This document shows, in pieces, positions 5,257 through 8,459 of a DNA stretch of 8,459 nucleotides. The stretch's first letter is position 1. Every line of letters starts with the position of its first letter. The notes beneath the pieces were generated by a model. It was given only the letters and a program-made list of their open reading frames with translations, made no database searches and was not told the origin of the DNA. The translations under genes and the position numbers were made by a program. Source of the DNA: an uncultured Chryseolinea sp. (GTDB lineage: Bacteria > Bacteroidota > Bacteroidia > Cytophagales > Cyclobacteriaceae); the NCBI GenBank assembly GCA_946478915.1, contig CAMLER010000193.1, forward strand, positions 1-8,459, given 5' to 3'.

Positions 5257-6193
5257 ATGTTTTGACCTTCCATTCCTCAACTTCCTTACGTCGTTGCAAT
5301 AATTCCTCCTCACTCGGCGTATAATCAATCAGCAAATTCAGATCTGGCTGGCCGGCATCGACCCCTGCCGTATACCAAAAGTCACCAATCATTTTGATAG
5401 CTGCTCGCATTCGTCGTTCTACCATCCCATCTAAAATTTTATGAAATGCCTTCGAATATTCTTTGGAATAAACCTTCACGGTTTGGCGGCCTTTCGTCTC
5501 GAAGGAATACTTTTTCTCCTTAAATTTTTCAGCCAGTTGCTTTTCCTCGGCCAGAACGGCCTTTACACACTGGTGTGCTTCCGCTACTCCATCCCAAATC
5601 ACCAATTGAGGATTTTCCAGGTAGCTCGCTTTGCCAACGAAGTAATCATATTGGTCAGAAAATAATTCGGGCAATCTCGATTCCCAAAAACCATGGATTC
5701 CTTCCTGGCCGGTAAGCTGTCCGTTGTAATTCTCCGTGGTGTGCAGCGGTACATTCGCATCGGCGATATAATGGCCAATCTCGGCCGACATTCTCAAAAT
5801 TCTATCGGGATTGCGCAGTAGAAAGGCATCCCGGAGACGGTAATACATGGTGTTGACATGCCAGGGCACAATTCCATACGCTTTCAGGGTATCTTCTGAA
5901 TACTTTTCTACCGCCTGGTTCCAAAATTTTGGCATTTTGAAAACAGTGCTGTCACCATAATGATCCAGGTCGATATAATGTCTTGCTGCTTCATCGGTCA
6001 CAGAATACCGCCGCCGGTCAGGATTAACGGCAGCTTCGGTGATGAAGGTAATGTGCTTCTTGTAAAATCGAACCATGGGGGGCGGAAGTGTAAAAACGGC
6101 CAGTCGATTAATCCGCTGATGGGCAAAGAATCCCCATCCGGAAAGGATCATCCCACCGAAAAGCAGCAGGATGCTGAAGGTAATATATTTCAT
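5210..6193 (-). CDS. secreted zinc-dependent phospholipase C / S1-P1 nuclease-like protein
   Basis: The 327-residue product has an N-terminal hydrophobic signal segment (4-19) and probably begins at Trp20 once processed. It contains the ligand pattern of the trinuclear-zinc PLC/S1-P1 superfamily: Trp20 and His25 (WGFFAH), Asp59 (NPD), His72 (HYIDLDH), His141-x3-Asp145 (HYIADAN), His151 (PLHTTEN), and His167-x3-Glu171 (GIHGFWE). The W-x4-H start is like P1 nuclease, whereas the closing Glu is like Bacillus phospholipase C, so phosphodiester hydrolysis is likely but lipid versus nucleic acid substrate cannot be decided. The C-terminal 40 residues are charged and helical. The ATG at 6191-6193 is preferred over a TTG three codons earlier because MKYITF is a normal signal start. 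Its stop lies inside the convergent 103-residue protein gene. Confidence 0.82.
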   Translation of the reverse strand: MKYITFSILLLFGGMILSGWGFFAHQRINRLAVFTLPPPMVRFYKKHITFITEAAVNPDRRRYSVTDEAARHYIDLDHYGDSTVFKMPKFWNQAVEKYSEDTLKAYGIVPWHVNTMYYRLRDAFLLRNPDRILRMSAEIGHYIADANVPLHTTENYNGQLTGQEGIHGFWESRLPELFSDQYDYFVGKASYLENPQLVIWDGVAEAHQCVKAVLAEEKQLAEKFKEKKYSFETKGRQTVKVYSKEYSKAFHKILDGMVERRMRAAIKMIGDFWYTAGVDAGQPDLNLLIDYTPSEEELLQRRKEVEEWKVKTFKAREHQDDPEEVPQ

Positions 6194-6221
6194 GACGGAC
6201 AACGTTTGTAACAGATCCGCC

Positions 6222-6252
6222 CAAATTAAGTGGACCCACGCCTGCAGCCAAG
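6222..6252 (-). promoter_or_regulatory. candidate promoter for the PLC-like gene
   Basis: On the minus strand, TTAATTTG (6222-6229) matches TAnnTTTG at five of its six fixed positions, and CTTG (6249-6252) matches TTTG at three of four. They are separated by 19 bases, the spacing expected for the Bacteroidota consensus. The start codon lies 28 bases downstream of the -7 element. The spacing supports it; both elements are imperfect. Confidence 0.4.
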
Positions 6253-6298
6253 GATGATTGGACAGATTTTCCTAACTTTATGATTGAATGGGCCCCAG

Positions 6299-6326
6299 CC
6301 CTATCCTTATACCTTATACCTTATCC
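6299..6326 (+). repeat. tandem heptanucleotide repeat (CTTATAC type)
   Basis: Four consecutive 7-base units are visible: CCCTATC, CTTATAC, CTTATAC and CTTATCC, followed by TTCCTCCCC. The repeat ends 33 bases upstream of the rpsT -33 element and is outside the coding part of the gene. An open frame runs through it into rpsT, which can tempt a gene caller into a false longer start. Confidence 0.75.
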
Positions 6327-6359
6327 TTCCTCCCCTCACCAGGAAAATCCAGTGTCGCT

Positions 6360-6390
6360 TTTGCATTTCCGCCAAATCCCTTTACCTTTG
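6360..6390 (+). promoter_or_regulatory. rpsT promoter, Bacteroidota primary sigma type
   Basis: TTTG at 6360-6363 and TACCTTTG at 6383-6390 are separated by 19 bases. This is an exact match to the consensus TTTG-N19-21-TAnnTTTG known for the primary sigma factor of Bacteroides and relatives. The -7 element ends 23 bases before the rpsT ATG, leaving room for a short leader. No strong Shine-Dalgarno sequence follows, as is normal in this phylum. Confidence 0.75.
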
Positions 6391-6413
6391 CAGTCCTTAA
6401 TTTTAAGCACCAT

Positions 6414-6668
6414 ATGGCAAACCATAAATCGGCAGAAAAAAGAATACGTGCCAACGAGGCAAAACGGGTGAGAAACCGCTATCAGGCGAAAACAACGCGT
6501 ACTTTTATCAAAAAATTGAGAACGACAACCGTTAAAAATGACGCTGAAGCGCTGCTTAAGGAAGTTTCTTCGATGATTGATAAATTGGCAAAGAAAAACA
6601 TCATCCATTGGAAAAAGGCTGCCAATCAGAAGTCCAAACTGTCGAAGCTGGTAAATAAACTGGCTTAA
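6414..6668 (+). CDS. rpsT: 30S ribosomal protein S20
   Basis: S20 binds 16S rRNA and helps assemble the small ribosomal subunit. The 84-residue, very basic, all-helical product has the standard S20 opening MANHKSAEKRIRANEAKRVR and a middle TRTFIKKLRT segment. It ends in the usual basic helix with KKNIIHWKKAANQKSKLSK. Length is normal for the family (about 84-90). The ATG at 6414 is certain from this N-terminus; an in-frame upstream extension to 6288 is not coding. It has its own promoter and a strong terminator, so it is probably monocistronic. Confidence 0.97.
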   Translation: MANHKSAEKRIRANEAKRVRNRYQAKTTRTFIKKLRTTTVKNDAEALLKEVSSMIDKLAKKNIIHWKKAANQKSKLSKLVNKLA

Positions 6669-6690
6669 AAGATATTCATATCCTTTGTAG

Positions 6691-6720
6691 ACCCGCAGAT
6701 CGCGGGTTTTATTTTTTTAT
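6691..6720 (+). terminator. intrinsic terminator of rpsT
   Basis: ACCCGC (6691-6696) and GCGGGT (6702-6707) form a perfect 6-base GC-rich stem around AGATC. The stem is followed by TTTATTTTTTTAT. It begins 23 bases after the rpsT stop codon and is oriented with the gene. Confidence 0.88.
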
Positions 6721-6782
6721 ACCTGTTCGTTTTCAGTCCCTCTGGCCTTACTTTAGGAGTTAAATCGTTACCCGTTATCAAA

Positions 6783-7478
6783 ATGAACACCGAAAAAATG
6801 CTCAGCATCAAGAGCTGGTCACCCGAAGACCGCCCTCGAGAAAAACTCATTCTAAAAGGAAAATCAGCACTGTCAGACGCGGAACTCATTGCAATCTTGC
6901 TGGGTTCTGGTACAAGTTCTCTTAGCGCCGTGGAACTCGCGAAAAAAGTATTACAACCTGCCGGAAATAATTTACACGAACTGGCCCGGCATACCGTTAA
7001 GGATCTAATAAAGATAAAAGGTATTGGAGAAGCAAAAGCCCTAACGATTGTTGCCGCGCTGGAACTGGGCAGGAGACGCAAAGAGATCGAAGGAAATGAA
7101 AAACCGAAAATCACCGGCTCCAGGGATGCTTATGATATCCTGAAAGCCGACCTGATGGACATCAGCCACGAAGAATTTTGGATTGTATTACTCAATCGCG
7201 CAAACAGGGTGATCAAGAAATCACAAATAAGCCAGGGCGGTGTCGCTGGAACGGTCGCGGACCCAAAAATTATTTTTAAACTTGCTCTTGAAGAATTAGC
7301 AAGCGGAATAATTCTGGCGCACAACCATCCATCGGGAAATCTGACGGCGAGTCAGGCGGATCTTGACTTAACAAAAAAAATCAAAGATGCCGGTAAACTT
7401 CTCGATATCCAGGTGCTGGATCACATCATAGTAGCTGCACAAAAGTATTTTAGTTTTGCAGACGAAGGACTCTTGTGA
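6783..7478 (+). CDS. radC: RadC family JAMM/MPN protein (UPF0758)
   Basis: The 231-residue product has the full two-part RadC layout. The first part is an N-terminal UPF0758 domain with the SWSPEDRPREKL opening and a helix-hairpin-helix segment around IKGIGEAKALTIVAA (78-92). The second is a C-terminal MPN/JAMM domain. The JAMM motif is intact: Glu130 in the HEEFWIVLLN strand, then HNHPSGN (180-186) with His180 and His182, Ser190 and Asp193, which should bind one zinc. The biochemical role is unsettled: the old link to DNA repair in E. coli has been withdrawn, and the protein is often discussed as a metal-dependent nuclease or peptidase of unknown target. The ATG at 6783 is preferred; Met6 is a possible alternative. 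The gene follows the rpsT terminator, so it needs its own promoter. TACTTTAG at 6749-6756 is a one-mismatch -7 candidate without a good -33 element. Confidence 0.95.
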   Translation: MNTEKMLSIKSWSPEDRPREKLILKGKSALSDAELIAILLGSGTSSLSAVELAKKVLQPAGNNLHELARHTVKDLIKIKGIGEAKALTIVAALELGRRRKEIEGNEKPKITGSRDAYDILKADLMDISHEEFWIVLLNRANRVIKKSQISQGGVAGTVADPKIIFKLALEELASGIILAHNHPSGNLTASQADLDLTKKIKDAGKLLDIQVLDHIIVAAQKYFSFADEGLL

Positions 7479-7613
7479 TCAGCGGGTTGAAATTTCTTAT
7501 CTAAATGAAGTGCATTTTCCGAACAACGAAAACACTAAGCATAACTGTTAATAGTTCCCTATATTGAAAGCCCAATTGCCCAACGATCAAAAGAAAGTAA
7601 TTCAGTAGAAAGC

Positions 7614-8459
7614 ATGCGGAGAAAGCGATATATTATACTTGGCTTATTATTGATTGCACTCCCTGTTTTATTGTCACAGGTCCTAAGGCAAAAAGAGGAG
7701 GTGGTAGTGGTTGCAAAAGCTGCAGTTCCGCAGCCTCCGCGAAAAGCCAATCCATTGCTGCAGGAGTTGATCGTTCAATACGATCAGGAGATACAGAGTC
7801 TTTCAAATGAAGCCAATACCCCCGGTGCCGCGGTCGCAATTGTACACGATTCGACCATTGTATTTCTGAAGCCGTATGGGGTTAAAAAAGCAGGCTCTTC
7901 TGATTCTATTGATGTCAACACCGTTTTCAGGATAGCATCCGTTTCAAAATGTTTTGCCGCCTTTCTAACGGGCACCCTAGTCGAAGACAGCATCGTGGGC
8001 TGGGAAAATCATATTGTGGATTACGTTCCGAATTTTTCATTGAAGTCGCCGGAGGAAACACAGCGCCTGTCAATCCGCAATGTACTTTCGCATACCACTG
8101 GCTTACCCTATCACGCATACACCAACATGGTTGAAGAAGGGATCTCGCTAGATTCTATGTTATCGTGGTTAAAAAATGTAAACCTTGTTTCAAAGGTCGG
8201 CGACGAATACAGCTATCAAAATGTGGCTTACAGTCTTATTGCACCGGTTGTTAAGGTGGCAACCGGAAAAACTTTCGAAAACATGATGCGCGAACGGGTT
8301 TTCGAACCATTAAAGATGAAAACTGCTTCGATCGACTATACCAGCATCATGCACAATCCAAATGTGGCTCGCCCGCACATGCGACGGAGCAGACAGTGGC
8401 GGCCTGCAAAAATAACGGACACCTATTACAACGTGGCGCCTGCTGGCGGAATAAATGCC
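7614..8459 (+). CDS. serine hydrolase, class C beta-lactamase fold (3' end outside window)
   Basis: The frame is open from the ATG at 7614 to the window edge, giving 282 residues without a stop, so the C-terminus is missing. A basic MRRKR start and a hydrophobic stretch (7-20) form a signal peptide or membrane anchor. A low-complexity Val/Ala/Pro linker follows to about residue 45. The beta-lactamase/penicillin-binding-protein core then shows RIASVSK with Ser109 and Lys112 (the SxxK nucleophile motif), VLSHTTGL (157-164) and YQN (201-203), the YxN motif. The third motif (KTG/HxG type) would lie beyond the edge. The family includes AmpC-like lactamases, DD-peptidases and esterases. The substrate cannot be told, and antibiotic resistance should not be assumed. 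It lies 135 bases after radC and probably has its own promoter; no good consensus match was found. Confidence 0.9.
   Translation, partial: MRRKRYIILGLLLIALPVLLSQVLRQKEEVVVVAKAAVPQPPRKANPLLQELIVQYDQEIQSLSNEANTPGAAVAIVHDSTIVFLKPYGVKKAGSSDSIDVNTVFRIASVSKCFAAFLTGTLVEDSIVGWENHIVDYVPNFSLKSPEETQRLSIRNVLSHTTGLPYHAYTNMVEEGISLDSMLSWLKNVNLVSKVGDEYSYQNVAYSLIAPVVKVATGKTFENMMRERVFEPLKMKTASIDYTSIMHNPNVARPHMRRSRQWRPAKITDTYYNVAPAGGINA

Noticed and set aside
6194..6202. TTG start for the PLC-like gene
   Set aside because: The ATG three codons later gives a standard basic-then-hydrophobic signal peptide.
6288..6413. 42-codon N-terminal extension of rpsT
   Set aside because: S20 starts with MANHKSAEKR at 6414. 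The extension covers the heptad repeat and the promoter, so it cannot be part of the usual gene product.
6665..7114. Long minus-strand open frame opposite radC
   Set aside because: It is antisense to the well-supported radC gene, has a serine/phenylalanine-rich composition typical of a shadow frame, and resembles no family.
7559..8134. Several 60-70 codon frames overlapping the serine hydrolase
   Set aside because: All are out-of-frame or antisense shadows of the open frame from 7614, which carries the SxxK and YxN motifs.
7614..8459. Antibiotic-resistance beta-lactamase
   Set aside because: Only the SxxK and YxN motifs are visible and the C-terminus is missing. Most such Bacteroidota serine hydrolases are not lactamases, so only the fold is called.

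Overview
The window looks like a chromosomal segment from the phylum Bacteroidota, most likely an environmental Cytophagales-type bacterium. Three things point there: the protein families present (DUF4199-like and DUF4198 proteins, and a short HAYLHRKEGD-type protein), the lack of strong Shine-Dalgarno sites, and an exact TTTG-N19-TAnnTTTG promoter in front of rpsT. The genus cannot be read from the sequence. I see no plasmid, phage or transposase genes, no tRNA or rRNA and no CRISPR array. Most of the window is ordinary housekeeping and accessory chromosome.

Layout. Positions 1-374 hold no gene I can support, only a tandem heptanucleotide repeat at the left edge. A leftward block follows on the minus strand. 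In transcription order it is a small four-helix membrane protein (DUF4199-like, 4345-4812), a 612-base gene-free gap rich in repeat remnants, Xaa-Pro aminopeptidase (pepP, 2437-3732), a secreted DUF4198 protein 34 bases behind it (1611-2402), a RidA/2-aminomuconate deaminase-like protein (1056-1469) and a Uma2-family PD-(D/E)XK nuclease (375-947). On the plus strand, a 103-residue uncharacterised protein (4945-5256) diverges from the DUF4199-like gene. Its end overlaps by 47 bases the end of a convergent minus-strand gene for a secreted zinc-dependent phospholipase C/S1-P1 nuclease-like protein (5210-6193). From 6414 the right part runs rightward: rpsT (ribosomal protein S20) with a clear promoter and terminator, radC, and a serine hydrolase of the class C beta-lactamase fold that runs off the right edge.

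How the genes relate. pepP and the DUF4198 gene are the only pair close enough to look like an operon. The other genes seem to be separate units with unrelated roles: translation (S20), peptide turnover (PepP), detoxification of reactive imines/enamines or tryptophan catabolism (RidA-like), exported hydrolases (PLC-like, serine hydrolase) and nucleases of unknown role (Uma2, RadC).

The most interesting material is between the genes. Three loci carry tandem repeats with a 7-base period; two lie upstream of genes in the same sense orientation. Two loci carry arms of one diverged palindromic repeat family (ACCRC-type arms). There is also an orphan plus-strand terminator-like hairpin between two minus-strand genes. 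I found no convincing new multi-gene system.
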